Source of the DNA: Methanosarcina sp. 2.H.T.1A.6
GTDB taxonomy: Archaea; Halobacteriota; Methanosarcinia; Methanosarcinales; Methanosarcinaceae
Assembly (NCBI RefSeq): GCF_000979455.1
Contig: NZ_JJOY01000023.1
Location: 164,479-228,478 of the forward strand
Reading direction: 5' to 3'
DNA: 64,000 bases
Shown: one piece after another, positions 1 through 10,186 of the stretch
Layout of the letters: each line of letters opens with the position of its first letter
Position numbering within the stretch: position 1 is the first letter of the stretch
Made by a program: the position numbers and the translations under genes
The notes under the pieces: generated by a model
Database searches by the model: none
Seen by the model: only the letters and a program-made list of their open reading frames with translations
What the model was told of the DNA's origin: nothing

Positions 1-138
1 ATTTTTAAAAATATCCGAAATAATAACGAAATAGATTTTTGAGGGTTTTTTCTATTGATAGAGTGTAAATGCAGTTAAACTTTGATCTTTATTGGTATTC
101 ACTTTCTTTCACGCTTTTGCCAATATTTGTCCTCATGC

Positions 139-1194
139 TCACTTCTTTTTCCTGATCCCGTTTATGTTCGTAAGCGTACCGCGATGCTGTTCCTTTCTCT
201 CAAAAGAGGTGTTTGACTCCCTCAGCTTCTCTTCAAGTGTGCTCTCTACTATTCCTGTGAGCTTATCCTTCGGAATCTTTGTAATTGCGGAAAGCAGCTT
301 GAGTTCGAGCTTTTCATTTTTGCGGGGCATAAATTCCACCTGCGGAGATTCTTCTGAGGAAGTCACACTGCCCTTGACCATGAAGTCCGGGAGTTTCAGG
401 GAAAGTTTAACATGCCCTACAAAATCAGAGTTAATTTCCTTCACTCTGTCCCTTATGGTTTGAAGGCTCTCTTCGATAAGGAGCTTGCCTTTTTCAGGGT
501 TAAGATTGCAGGACTCAAGGGTATAGAGAACCGAGTGAGCCGAGACTTCCGAAAGTTCAATTGAATTTTTCTTTTCCTGAGAAGGCTTCCCAATCCCGGG
601 GACTGCAAGATGGATGAGCAGGTTTTCAAACTGTTCATCTCCTAATTTTGCCGAAAATTTCAGGATCCTGGCTTCAGGGTTCAGTTCGGTAAGCATCTGT
701 TCTGTTGCCATGACGATTTCTGCAGGCGCTACGTCTACCTTGTTTATCCCGAGGATTTCAGCTTCCTTTACCTGGGTCTCGATAAACCTTGGAATTTCTT
801 TTGCCTCAGTGCCGAAACGCCCGGGGTCTACTATGGTCACAACCGGAGCAAAGGATAGTTCTGAGAGTCCCATCATTTCGATTTCTTCCCTGATCTGTCC
901 GGGAAAAGCAATTCCTGTTGGTTCGATTATCACAATATCGGGCCTGAATTCTTCTTCAAGAGTCTGAAGCGTGTATTGCATACTGATTCTGAGTGTGCAG
1001 CAGATGCAGCCGCTTGTCAATTCTTCAGTTATAATTCCTGGGCGTTTGAGTGTTTCTCCGTCAAGCCCTATTTCTCCGATTTCATTTACGATAATCGCAG
1101 TCCGTTTCCCGGCATCGCTAAGCTGCCTGCTGATTTTCTGAATTGCGGTTGTTTTCCCGCTTCCGAGAAAACCGCCTATGATCATGACTTTCAT
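139..1194 (-). CDS. G3E-family (CobW/HypB-like) GTPase, putative metallochaperone
   Basis: This 351-residue protein is a P-loop GTPase of the COG0523/CobW type, a family that inserts or delivers metals to metalloenzymes or cobalamin. The Walker A motif GGFLGSGKTT is at residues 7-16, the family-defining metal-binding CxCC motif (C63, C65, C66, in GCICC) follows, then a Walker-B-like IVIIEPTG and the guanine-specificity motif NKVD. The start chosen is the ATG at 1194 because the P-loop follows at once and a GGACAGG Shine-Dalgarno lies upstream; a longer open frame to 1395 adds only unconserved sequence that spans the likely TATA box (about 1263-1275). It stands alone. The client metal is unknown; cobalt or zinc for the corrinoid methyltransferases nearby is only an inference. 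Confidence 0.85.
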   Translation of the reverse strand: MKVMIIGGFLGSGKTTAIQKISRQLSDAGKRTAIIVNEIGEIGLDGETLKRPGIITEELTSGCICCTLRISMQYTLQTLEEEFRPDIVIIEPTGIAFPGQIREEIEMMGLSELSFAPVVTIVDPGRFGTEAKEIPRFIETQVKEAEILGINKVDVAPAEIVMATEQMLTELNPEARILKFSAKLGDEQFENLLIHLAVPGIGKPSQEKKNSIELSEVSAHSVLYTLESCNLNPEKGKLLIEESLQTIRDRVKEINSDFVGHVKLSLKLPDFMVKGSVTSSEESPQVEFMPRKNEKLELKLLSAITKIPKDKLTGIVESTLEEKLRESNTSFERKEQHRGTLTNINGIRKKK

Positions 1195-2319
1195 GTTTTT
1201 CCTGTCCTTATTATCCTGAAAAAAGATTCTATGTCGGGCTGACAAATATATTATATTTACTCCTATATATAAAATTGTCAAAGCCTCTATTCGGGAATTT
1301 GTTTCATGGACCCTTACCTGAAATAATTTTTCCTTCTCAGGATCGGTGGTTTGATGGGCTATCGTTTGATAGGCTTGCCAGGGTTCCTGTATCAAGGAAA
1401 TATGCCATTTTTTCCAATCACGAAAAGGAAACCCTTAAAAGAGATATTTCTTGCAACATGAAAACCAGTGAATAACCGGGTTTGATATGCAGGTTGAAAA
1501 CCTTCCCTTTTTTTATTTCACTGTACGCGGACAGGTTCGGGCGTCACGCAGGGGTATGAAAATAAATCACGAAAATAATGTTTGCCATAATTTGGAAACA
1601 ATAAAAATAATTCCAGAGAGCACCCAAAAACTACTTTCTGTTGTAAAAATCTTCTGAAAATAGGTCTGCGTTCCCATCCTAAAACCTGGAAGTTCCGAAC
1701 GGCTTTAAGAGATGCTTTTATTTTTGTTTGGGAAGAGATATTGAGGTACTGGACTCACGGGTTGCGAGTTTTTAGTTTAGGTTTCTTTATCCCTTTAATT
1801 GCGGAGTAGATCTTGTATTAGTGTGGGGTGTTGAAGGGATGAGAACGCAAGTTATACTATGCATTCCATGTATATAACACCTTTGTACATATACGTAACA
1901 CACAATGTTATTTCCCCCGAACATCCTTATTATGTCATTATAACTTTAACCCACAGGTTTAATGTTATAGAACCATCATAATCTCGCTAAAGCCCCTGTA
2001 TAAATCATAATCTGACGCTCTCTTTATATCATATTTGCATCTGATTTTATGCCATATTTGAACCTGAGTTTACGGATGTTTGGACGTGAACACAGATTTT
2101 ACCGTCCTGCGAAAAAAGCATTGGAAAGGTCATTATAAAATTCGATTTAAAATGCAGATCGTCAGTAGATAAAGATGTAAATTCTCTGTTAATCGTAGGG
2201 AGTGAAAGATCCAATTAATGATACAGGGATCTGAACAGGTATATGAATAATTATAGGTACGGAATTTCAATAAAAAACGGAATTGCTGGAAAATCCAGCA
2301 GAATTGACGGTCTCTTATT
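1195..2319. other. AT-rich intergenic region
   Basis: About 1.1 kb without a convincing gene. The left end holds the promoter of the leftward GTPase. I see no RNA gene, repeat or preserved reading frame in the rest. Confidence 0.5.
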
Positions 2320-2823
2320 TTATTGTCCCTGAGAAGATTCTATTACATTGCCTTCTTCATCAACAATTTTCATTTTGCCGTCTTTCATACTCATTTCGGA
2401 AACAATTTCTCCTGACTTGTCATAAGCAGTCCAGAAAAAGGTTTCTTCATCTTCGGACCATAAGTATTCAACTTTGGAGAAGTCCTCATCTTCAAGGTTT
2501 GTCTCATAAACGGCTTTGCACATCGGGACTCCATCAACGGTCTCGATCCCGGTGATTTTCATTGTAACTTCTTCGCCTGTCTGGGGGTTTGTTGACTTCC
2601 AGGAAGAACCTACAGAACACCAGTCGCTGGAATCTCCGGTGGATACCATTTCCACTTCAACTTCCTCTTCTCCTGCATCCTCAGCAGAATCCTCTTCGTC
2701 GCTGAGTTCGACCGACTCTTCAGGAACATTTGTGTCCTCTGCGTTGTTTTCACTGCACCCTGAGGACGCAGCAAAAATGGCACATATGAGTATTACAAGT
2801 ACTGCAAACCACTTCTTCAACAA
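2320..2823 (-). CDS. putative secreted lipoprotein
   Basis: A 167-residue protein with a classical lipoprotein signal: Lys-Lys, a hydrophobic stretch of about 15 residues, then the lipobox ASSGC near residue 23, followed by a very acidic Glu/Asp-rich linker (to about residue 55) and a small beta-rich domain. The start appears to be TTG, with GGAG about 6 nt upstream; no ATG is available before the signal peptide. A TATA-like element lies at about 2870-2885 on the same strand. It should be exported and lipid-anchored on the outside of the membrane. The folded domain is not recognised, so no function is assigned. Confidence 0.75.
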   Translation of the reverse strand: MLKKWFAVLVILICAIFAASSGCSENNAEDTNVPEESVELSDEEDSAEDAGEEEVEVEMVSTGDSSDWCSVGSSWKSTNPQTGEEVTMKITGIETVDGVPMCKAVYETNLEDEDFSKVEYLWSEDEETFFWTAYDKSGEIVSEMSMKDGKMKIVDEEGNVIESSQGQ

Positions 2824-3086
2824 AACTCCAATTCCTCCTCGATAAATTTCAAATTTTAAATCGTATTTATTTTATTTATATATGCTGATTTCGATTTTCT
2901 CTGGAATAAGCGGCTTTTTTTCAATCCAGAATATATAAATTAATGTCCAAAGAAAAGAATCTTCCTTATTTCGAAGCTGGCTCCAGACTATTTAAATTAT
3001 ATTTTCAGAAGAATTTATATACTATCTGGTAAAGATGAAAAAAGCCGGAACTACAGGAAGAAATAGTTATTTTGAGGAACATCTAA

Positions 3087-4082
3087 ATGCAAGGCACACA
3101 AATTACGCCGGAAGTAAAATCTTTTCTTATTTCAATAGGTTCCGTTTCTGTGGACCCTTCGCTTATTCCCAGGACGCGAGGTTCTACTGCAGGTCCAGGG
3201 GCAGGCACCAGCTCCATCTTTTTCAGGTCAGGGAAAAAGCGAGTCAGGCTCAGCGTAAATAAGAACTCTCCGCTTTCCATTGAAGCAGCAGGAGATGAAG
3301 AAACAGTAGCGCTTTTACATGAAGGAAAAGAACTTATCAGGGGAAAACTTGAGCCTGCCCTTGCCCATTGTCCTGAGCAGGCTTTCATTACGCTCTGTGA
3401 GAGGTGCATCTTTGACTGCAAATACTGTCCTGTGCCCAAACTTCAGGGGCATGTAAAGAGCGACGAGGAAGTCCTGAGCATAGTGGATGAGGTCATGAGG
3501 GCAGGAACCCTTAAAGCCATCTCTCTTACTTCAGGAGTCGAAACCTCAGTCGAAGGGGAAGTTGAGCGTGTGCTCAAACTGCTTCCTGCCCTCAAAAAAT
3601 ACAATGTTCCCATAGGAGTTTCGGTGTATCCGATAGAGGGCTGTTCCCGCAAATTCTATGATGCCGGAGTTGCCGAAGTCAAATACAATGTTGAAACCAT
3701 GGACAGAGAGATTTTCCAGAAAGTCTGTGGAGACCTTTCCATTGACTACATTCTTGACAGGCTTAAAGAAGCTGTAGAAATTTTCGGAAAAAACAGGGTA
3801 TTTAGCAACTTTATAATCGGGCTTGGTGAGAGCGACGCTTCTGTCCGGGAAGGAGTCGAGACCCTTGCAAAGATAGGAGTAATTCCCATCCTTCGCCCGG
3901 TAAACCCTCATCCCCTCAGGTCCGGAGACTGTTTTACCGAACGTCCGTCTCCTGAGCGTCTTTTAAAGCTTGCGCAAATGGAGGCTGAAGTCCTGAAGAT
4001 GTATGGGCTTGATCCCGGGCTAGCAACGACAATGTGCCTGAAATGCACAGGTTGTGACCTTGTGCCCTTCGTAGACTTCTGA
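3087..4082 (+). CDS. radical SAM protein, biotin-synthase-like (COG2516 type)
   Basis: A 331-residue radical S-adenosylmethionine enzyme. The cluster-binding motif CxxxCxxC is at residues 107-114 (C107, C111, C114), with an additional C104 just before it, and a second cysteine group (CLKCTGC) near the C-terminus may hold another cluster or zinc. The central part shows the expected TIM-barrel pattern (SLTSGVET, GVSVYP, FIIGLGE). The overall arrangement resembles the uncharacterised archaeal biotin-synthase-like group rather than true BioB, since methanogens of this type do not show a full biotin pathway here. The substrate is unknown. Its stop codon lies inside the first unit of a tandem repeat. 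Confidence 0.8.
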   Translation: MQGTQITPEVKSFLISIGSVSVDPSLIPRTRGSTAGPGAGTSSIFFRSGKKRVRLSVNKNSPLSIEAAGDEETVALLHEGKELIRGKLEPALAHCPEQAFITLCERCIFDCKYCPVPKLQGHVKSDEEVLSIVDEVMRAGTLKAISLTSGVETSVEGEVERVLKLLPALKKYNVPIGVSVYPIEGCSRKFYDAGVAEVKYNVETMDREIFQKVCGDLSIDYILDRLKEAVEIFGKNRVFSNFIIGLGESDASVREGVETLAKIGVIPILRPVNPHPLRSGDCFTERPSPERLLKLAQMEAEVLKMYGLDPGLATTMCLKCTGCDLVPFVDF

Positions 4083-4130
4083 TTCAGGCACAACTTCTGA
4101 TTCAGGCACAACTTCTGATTCAGGCATAAT
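4077..4130. repeat. tandem repeat, 3 x 18 bp
   Basis: Three consecutive 18-bp units (TTCTGATTCAGGCACAAC, the last with two changes). The first unit contains the TGA stop codon of the radical SAM gene. Confidence 0.9.
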
Positions 4131-5591
4131 TTCATAGAAGGCATTTTTGGTCCGGAGCAACAATCCTCTCTGAGGCCCGGACCCGGGTTTTTAATTTTTT
4201 GCTGTTTGAGGATTCTTTAACTCCTTATGACTTTCATATTTTTTAAGAACTTTTCAATCTCTTACTCTTCTCCAAATAGAGATCCCCCAGTTTCCACTGG
4301 AACCTTCTGCAGATTAACTTTTTTTCCGATTCGTATTTCTTCCTGATCTATTTATTTTTATCGTTTTCAATATATTTTTCAATTATTTTTCGGATTTTGT
4401 TTTCAGGGGGTGAGCTTCTTTTTCCTTTCTATGGGGTTGCTTTGTTTTTGTGCCTTTACCCTGAGCTACTTCCCTGTTTTATGCCATTATTGTTGCCTGA
4501 TAGGGGTATATGTCTCTCCTTTTTATCGATTTATTTTCTCCGGGCCTCCTTCTTTCTATATGAACATCATTATCCTCTGCTTGTTTCTTTAATTCATCCG
4601 GATGCTATTCTCTCTAACTCTCTCGAGATATATCAATCCCATCAATCTCATGTTTTTGTTCTTTCCGGCAGAATTCTGCAAAGCCCCTTATTTCCACTGG
4701 AATCTATGGGTGAACAGAATGTTCTTTTCCTGATCTATACAGGAACAGGGCTCTTATCTGACAATCTTTCAATGAATGGAAAGTCCATTTTAAAAAAAAG
4801 TTCCCTTTGTTGGGAGTCTCGCATCTACCGATTTTGATTGAGATTTCTTACAAGGTCAATATGGTCCCGAGTAATCTCCACTATGTTTCTGGACATATCT
4901 CTAATGTGGTTCCAGGGAGTCTCTGGCATCCAGGGTGTAGTGAAACTGTCAACAATGTCACTTTCTCTTTTTCCTGTAATATAAATAGAAAACAAAGATT
5001 ATCAAAATAAAGAACATTACAATGAGTAACTCTTTAGGTACTGTTTGAGTAGTCATTGTAGTAACTGGGCTCGCAACACTGGTCACACTATTTTTTAATG
5101 TGGGGGAAAGATATATATTTTTGGCTCTTCGTTATTTTGTATGGGTTGAAAATAATGTTTCAGTTGAAAAGTGACTCTGCCTAGAAGAGAAACATTGATC
5201 TTGCATGTGGTTTTTCCACACTTAATGTTTTCAAATAGTATCTGTGTTGTACTCACATTTAGGAAGTAACTATAAATTACCCCCCGAAATAGTGAAGAGC
5301 CTTATTTTTCTATAACTTTTGTAATTCCGAATGAGTTTTTCAACTAAGTGGTATCTGTCATTTAAAGCTTAGTTGAAGTCTTGACGTCAGTTCTTCATTT
5401 TTGTTTGTTATGTATCTGAAGGATAATTTTTTCCTGAAAAATAGCTCATACTTAATTTCTACTGGAAGAAATCACGAGAAATTTCCTGAAAGGTAAATTT
5501 CCCGCTCCTGTATATATAAAATCAAAATCTTAATTAAGTTCATTACTTTTTTAATTTATTAATTTACTTACTTCCTTTAAGCGTCTGGGTT
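4131..5591. other. long AT-rich intergenic region
   Basis: About 1.46 kb. Open frames at 4397-5010 are Phe/Leu/Ser/Tyr-rich translations of T-rich DNA with no domain or ribosome binding site, and I do not accept them as genes. At about 5023-5110 a short frame starting ATG AGT AAC would encode a hydrophobic peptide but is interrupted by TGA after eight codons; it may be a gene relic. Nothing else is recognised. Confidence 0.5.
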
Positions 5592-6395
5592 TCAGACATT
5601 GCTGCCCAGTTTTATCACTTCTTCTGCAGTCATACCTTCGTGGACGATTTTTGCAATTCTCCGCACAAGACCCGTGGGGTCTTCTGCCTGGAAGACGTTT
5701 CTTCCTATTGCAACACCACGTCCACCTGCTTCAAGGGAACCCTCGATCATTTCCAGCAGTTCCTTTTCTGACCCCATCTTGGGACCGCCTGCAATAATCA
5801 CAGGTACGGGGCATCCCTCGACAACCTCTTTGAAAGTTTCAGGGCTTCCGGTGTAGTTTGTTTTGACAATATCTGCCCCGAGCTCAGCCCCGATTCTGGC
5901 CGCATGTTTTACTACATCCACGTCGTATTCGGAACGGACCTTTCTCCCGCGCGGATACATCATCGCAAGGAGAGGGATTCCCCATTCATCACATTTTCCT
6001 GCAACATAGCCGAGCCCCTGCAGCATTTCATATTCGTCTTCAGCCCCTATGTTAATATGAACAGATACTGAGTCAGCTCCGACTTTTATGGCTTCTTCCA
6101 CAGTTGTTACAAGAACTTTATGGTTCGGATCAAGAGCAAGGGAGGTTGAGGCTGAGAGGTGGATTATCAAACCCACATCGTGTCCGTATCCTCTGTGCCC
6201 GTGTTTGGCAAGTCCCATGTGCCCTAGTACGGCATTAGCTCCACCTTCGGCAACCTTATTTACAGCGTCCTGAAGGTTTGTAAGCCCTGAAATGGGGCCA
6301 GCACCAACTCCATGGTCCATGGGAATGATAATGGCATTACCCGTAGTTCGGTTGAAAATACGCTCCATCCTTACGGATTTCCCTATAGTACTCAT
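5592..6395 (-). CDS. class I aldolase family enzyme: archaeal fructose-bisphosphate aldolase / ADH synthase
   Basis: A 267-residue (beta/alpha)8 Schiff-base aldolase of the archaeal DeoC/FbaB family. Visible signature residues are D27-H28 in PMDHG, the proton-donor tyrosine in MMYPRG (Y147) and the Schiff-base lysine in DIVKTNYTG (K178). Family members either condense glyceraldehyde-3-phosphate and dihydroxyacetone phosphate (gluconeogenesis) or act as 2-amino-3,7-dideoxy-D-threo-hept-6-ulosonate synthase, the first step of the archaeal DKFP route to aromatic amino acids. Length and motifs fit both; the two cannot be separated safely by eye. It is monocistronic with a TATA-like element at about 6430-6442. 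Confidence 0.85.
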   Translation of the reverse strand: MSTIGKSVRMERIFNRTTGNAIIIPMDHGVGAGPISGLTNLQDAVNKVAEGGANAVLGHMGLAKHGHRGYGHDVGLIIHLSASTSLALDPNHKVLVTTVEEAIKVGADSVSVHINIGAEDEYEMLQGLGYVAGKCDEWGIPLLAMMYPRGRKVRSEYDVDVVKHAARIGAELGADIVKTNYTGSPETFKEVVEGCPVPVIIAGGPKMGSEKELLEMIEGSLEAGGRGVAIGRNVFQAEDPTGLVRRIAKIVHEGMTAEEVIKLGSNV

Positions 6396-6494
6396 AGGTT
6401 GTGATATACCGATCTAATAATATATACTTTATCTATATATTTTCTACAGGTGCCTCTTTCCTACGTCAAAATACTGTTTCTCTTCTCAGAAAGC

Positions 6495-7010
6495 TCATTT
6501 TGTATTTTCGTTCTGGTAGACTCCGGAATATCCTTCTTCTACTTCGCTGTTAAGGGTATAGAAAAGGAGCTGCATAATCCTGGCGTTTTTCTTAAGCCTG
6601 AAGCCCGCTGAGTTATAAACTACAAGCATAGATTCGCTGCGTCCCCTGTAACCCGCATCCCATACCGCAGTTTCAAGGGTTGCTCCGCAGCGAATAAGAC
6701 TTGACCTTGGCTTTGCAATTGCAGCCAGGTTCATGGGAATATTTACGATCTCGTTAAAGAGTACTTTATATATCCCCTTCGGAAGGTGAATCCACCCATC
6801 GCTCCCGAATTCCAGGGGTTTTGCGTCGGGAACTTTCCTTTCTGAGTTGTCAAAGTCGACAGCTCCCGCACCTTCTATTGTTTTTATCTCTTTCAGGGTC
6901 AGCTCAAGCCCGTTTGGCTGGATCTGGGTTTCGATATCAATTGCGTTTTCAAGCAAAGGAGGGTTTGCCTGTATAAGTTTTTTCAGTTCATTGCTGGATA
7001 GAAGCGTCAT
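6495..7010 (-). CDS. dut: dUTPase / dCTP deaminase superfamily; probable dUTP diphosphatase
   Basis: A 171-residue protein of the trimeric dUTPase/dCTP deaminase fold. The hallmark segment PRSSLIRCGATLETAV and the following DAGYRGRSE, which shapes the nucleotide pocket, are present. It would hydrolyse dUTP to dUMP and pyrophosphate, keeping uracil out of DNA and supplying dUMP for thymidylate synthesis. Archaeal members can be bifunctional, and the split from dCTP deaminase rests on few residues, so the exact activity is inferred. It lies about 100 bp upstream of the aldolase-family gene on the same strand, but a separate promoter precedes that gene, so co-transcription is unclear. Confidence 0.8.
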   Translation of the reverse strand: MTLLSSNELKKLIQANPPLLENAIDIETQIQPNGLELTLKEIKTIEGAGAVDFDNSERKVPDAKPLEFGSDGWIHLPKGIYKVLFNEIVNIPMNLAAIAKPRSSLIRCGATLETAVWDAGYRGRSESMLVVYNSAGFRLKKNARIMQLLFYTLNSEVEEGYSGVYQNENTK

Positions 7011-7090
7011 TGGAAACTGTAATTGTAAAGATTCTTTATTACCGTTTCGGACTCTCTATCTTCTCTCTCACTATATTTTTATATAAATTA

Positions 7091-7174
7091 CTATTATTAT
7101 TTTAACTATTATTATTTTAACTATTATTATTTTAACTATTATTATTTTAACTATTATTATTTTAGCTATTATTC
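7091..7174. repeat. tandem repeat, 15-bp unit, about 5.6 copies
   Basis: Unit CTATTATTATTTTAA repeated five times with one change in the fifth copy and a partial sixth. It lies in the divergent spacer between the dUTPase gene and the DUF2341 surface protein gene. Confidence 0.9.
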
Positions 7175-7312
7175 TGTGCAAGTACTTATGAAAAGGTTTA
7201 TTGTTTTTGGGTTAATAAGTATGTAAAATAAATAATATCTGTTATGGTTAATAATTTCTTTATAGTATTTTTTATCGTGTTTGATTAAAGGGCTTAAAAG
7301 AGGCTGCTAAAT

Positions 7313-9406
7313 ATGAAAAAGAGACTGATCACATGTGGGATTATTTCTATTTTTCTCCTGGTTTTGATGACTGGCTTTGCGCTGGCTACAGCGAATGATC
7401 TATTGGTTCCATCTGTAATAACTGATACGGAAGCCTATTCTCAGGAGATTGTAATTACTGAACATTCCGGAAAAAATCTAACAGGTTATCAGGTTCCTAT
7501 CAACCTGAATTCTTTTAACTTTAATTTCTCACAGGCAAAAACAGACGGTTCTGACCTTCGTTTCTTTTCCGGAGGACGAACACTCAGTTACTGGATTGAA
7601 ACCTGGGACCCGGAAGCTGAAAAAGCTCTTATCTGGGTCAGGCTCCCCTTCCTATCTGCGAACAGAAGCACCACGCTTCTTCTGAAGTGCGGAAATCCGG
7701 AGGCTGAGGCAGTGAGTAACGGAGAAAAAACCTTCGAATTTTTCGACGGCTTTGAGGGGGATAACCTCCAGAGGCTTGAATGGAACGCTGAAAGTGCAGG
7801 CGGAGGCCTGGTTGAAGTCAAAAATGGCATGTGTAATGTGTCAGCTCCTAAGGTCCATGCTTATGATTCCTCCCTGATCTACAGCAAAGACAGTTTTGGA
7901 ATTAATTCCATGTTCTTGGTCAAAAGAATGAAGGTTACCACAGGAACTGATGAGAGAGGACCTCTGCTGAGACAGGGTTTCATAGATCAGATAAGCAACA
8001 GGAAAAACGAGATCAAGCACGAAACCGAATTTGCCAATGAAAGCCGTGTGCGCTGGGAGACGTCTTACAGGAAGGAGAGGTTTAACACTTTTGACCGGAC
8101 CGATGTCCGTGTTCCTGAAGGAGAATGGTATACGTCGGGAATCGCCTGGTATGAAGAAAACGATACCCGTAAGATAGCCTGGTTTAAGAACGGAGTCCGG
8201 GATTCAAGAATGGATTATGCTTCAAATGATTATATTACAAACCTCCCAATGCATGTTTATCTTTATGCAGCTTCTTATTCCGATGCCTCGAAGAATACGG
8301 GCTATATGGCTGTAGACTATGCTTTTGTCCGCAAATTTGTAGAATCCGAGCCATCTGTCAAATTCGCTTCTGATCAGATAGAAGCTGAAACCTCCACAGA
8401 AAATATTATCTCCGAACCTGATTCTATTTCCGAGTCCGAAACCACTCCTGAGACTGGAGCTCCTGTTTCTGAGGTTTCAGTTACTGAAGAAACCCCTGAA
8501 ACACCAGTGCAGATACAGGAAAATCAGAGTGGAAATGAGACCAAAGTCCCGGAAACCCTGTTCCCCAGGTACAGTGTCGATGTTTCAGGAGTTAAGCTCT
8601 CTTCTCCATACGAGCTTGATTTCCCTGCACTTGCAAAAGATTTTGATTCCTCTAGAATCGATACCATCTTCCTGAGCATGAACGGTGAAGATGTCTGGCA
8701 GTATGAGCGTTTTGTAAAAATGGCTCATGAAGAAGGAATGACAGTGTATGCAGTGCTTTTTGAGGAGCTCAACTGCACAGAAGAAGAAGCTATGAACACC
8801 TCTCAGTCTTCTTTGAACGTCATCCTTGACTATAATGAAAAGTCGCTCGCACCTTTTGATGGAATCAACATCTACATGAAAACTTCTCAGAATTCCGATT
8901 CTGAAAAGGGCTGTATGGACTATATACCCCTTTTTGAGGCTGCCCGGGAAAAAGCCGGAGAAAATGTGTCCATTTCAGCAAGTCTTCCTCTCGGTTATGC
9001 TGCATCAAACGTTGAAAAAATTGCTCCTCATGTAGATTTCTTTATTGTCAGGGCTTATGACCGTGAGAAGAAAGGCCTGATCTCTGAATCGGATATTGAG
9101 GATGCGGTTGCCCTCGAGATGGGTGAAATAAGAGGTGTGAACTCAAAAGGAATAATAGAAATTTCCGTAGACGAAGGCTTTGAGGATAAGTATTCAATAC
9201 AGAACCTTTTTGCTACCCTGGTGGAATATTATTCTAACGATTCGGCTTTTATGGGAGTTTCAATTTCCAATTATGAGGCCTACAAAGCCCTGCCTGTGAA
9301 GGCCGAACCCGAAGAACCGAAGTCAGCATTACCCGGGTTTGAAACGCTCTCTGTTTTGCTTGCAGGGCTTGGGGCATTTGCTTTTCTTAAGGCAAAGAAA
9401 AATTGA
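7313..9406 (+). CDS. secreted DUF2341 surface protein with glycosidase-like barrel and PGF-type C-terminus
   Basis: A 697-residue exported protein. It has a signal peptide (KKR, hydrophobic core, cleavage near ALA at residue 25), a DUF2341 domain (about residues 45-140), a concanavalin-like segment to about 345, and a Glu/Thr/Pro-rich linker with SESE-type repeats (about 350-420). From about 420 to 670 lies a domain with alternating hydrophobic strands (DTIFLSMNGEDVW, VSISASLPLGY, DFFIVRAYD) that looks like a TIM barrel of the putative glycoside hydrolase kind. It ends with PGFE, one hydrophobic helix and KAKKN, the pattern of PGF-CTERM proteins, which are thought to be processed and lipid-linked by an archaeosortase. 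The substrate is unknown. Confidence 0.8.
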   Translation: MKKRLITCGIISIFLLVLMTGFALATANDLLVPSVITDTEAYSQEIVITEHSGKNLTGYQVPINLNSFNFNFSQAKTDGSDLRFFSGGRTLSYWIETWDPEAEKALIWVRLPFLSANRSTTLLLKCGNPEAEAVSNGEKTFEFFDGFEGDNLQRLEWNAESAGGGLVEVKNGMCNVSAPKVHAYDSSLIYSKDSFGINSMFLVKRMKVTTGTDERGPLLRQGFIDQISNRKNEIKHETEFANESRVRWETSYRKERFNTFDRTDVRVPEGEWYTSGIAWYEENDTRKIAWFKNGVRDSRMDYASNDYITNLPMHVYLYAASYSDASKNTGYMAVDYAFVRKFVESEPSVKFASDQIEAETSTENIISEPDSISESETTPETGAPVSEVSVTEETPETPVQIQENQSGNETKVPETLFPRYSVDVSGVKLSSPYELDFPALAKDFDSSRIDTIFLSMNGEDVWQYERFVKMAHEEGMTVYAVLFEELNCTEEEAMNTSQSSLNVILDYNEKSLAPFDGINIYMKTSQNSDSEKGCMDYIPLFEAAREKAGENVSISASLPLGYAASNVEKIAPHVDFFIVRAYDREKKGLISESDIEDAVALEMGEIRGVNSKGIIEISVDEGFEDKYSIQNLFATLVEYYSNDSAFMGVSISNYEAYKALPVKAEPEEPKSALPGFETLSVLLAGLGAFAFLKAKKN

Positions 9407-9469
9407 AACAAAATCAGGAAAATAGCAGGCTAGTAAAGAGAAATGGGCAAAAGGAAGAACAAAAGAAGG

Positions 9470-9618
9470 ACAAATTAAGAACAAACGAAAAACAAATTAA
9501 GAACAAACGAAAAACAAATTAAGAACAAACGAAAAACAAATTAAGAACAAACGAAAAACAAATTAAGAACAAACGAAAAACAAATTAAGAACAAACGAAA
9601 AACAAATTAAGAACAAAA
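9470..9618. repeat. tandem repeat, 22-bp unit, about 6.7 copies
   Basis: A purine-rich 22-bp unit starting ACAAACGAAAAACAAATTAA is repeated head to tail from 9481 to 9612, with partial copies at both ends. It begins about 65 bp after the stop of the DUF2341 gene. Confidence 0.95.
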
Positions 9619-9638
9619 GAAGAAAAAATATTTTTCTT

Positions 9639-9706
9639 CCCTTCTTTTTTCTTTTTCATCCATTTTCCCTTCTTTTTTCTTTTTCATCCATTTTCCCTTC
9701 TTTTTC
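9639..9706. repeat. tandem repeat, 28-bp pyrimidine-rich unit, 2.4 copies
   Basis: Unit beginning CCCTTCTTTTTTCTTTTTCA, nearly all pyrimidine on the plus strand, directly after the purine-rich 22-bp array. The two arrays could base-pair partly with each other in RNA. Confidence 0.85.
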
Positions 9707-10186
9707 GCATAGCCCTATTTCTTTCATTTACATTGCTGCTGGGAGTTGCATTGTTTCATCGTTTGACATCTGGAACCTGCGTGCAGGGTGCTAAAACAGT
9801 TTTCTAAATGTTCTGAGTCAATTTTGGTCGATATGACCATGAAGGCGGAGCAGATTATTATTATTATAAATTAATTATTATTTTTCAAAATACTGCTATA
9901 TATAATATCTAATTATATTATATTCCAATAACTCTTGTCCTATTACATTTCCGGGCAGGAAATATTTTCAAATAAAATATCTGTGAGTTTTGTTGGTGGG
10001 TAAATCCTGCCTGAACAAAAGAGATTCAAAAAACCTGTAAACAAAAACCCTTTCTGACGAGAAACCTGCTTTTCTGACGAGGCACCTGCAGACTATGCAG
10101 CTGTTTTCTGGATGAAGCAGGGATCAAATCAGGGTAGTGGTTTCATTAGCTTTACATTAACCTAAATGGAGTTGGGGGAAGTAGTT
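9707..10186. other. intergenic region
   Basis: AT-rich spacer with TATA-like stretches around 9895-9925. No gene recognised; it probably holds the promoter of the next gene. Confidence 0.5.

Noticed and set aside
4397..5010. Overlapping plus-strand frames up to 146 codons
   Set aside because: They are Phe/Leu/Ser/Tyr-rich translations of T-rich DNA with no start signal and no recognisable domain.
9470..9618. CRISPR array
   Set aside because: The 22-bp units are contiguous with no unique spacers, so this is a simple tandem repeat. No cas genes are present.
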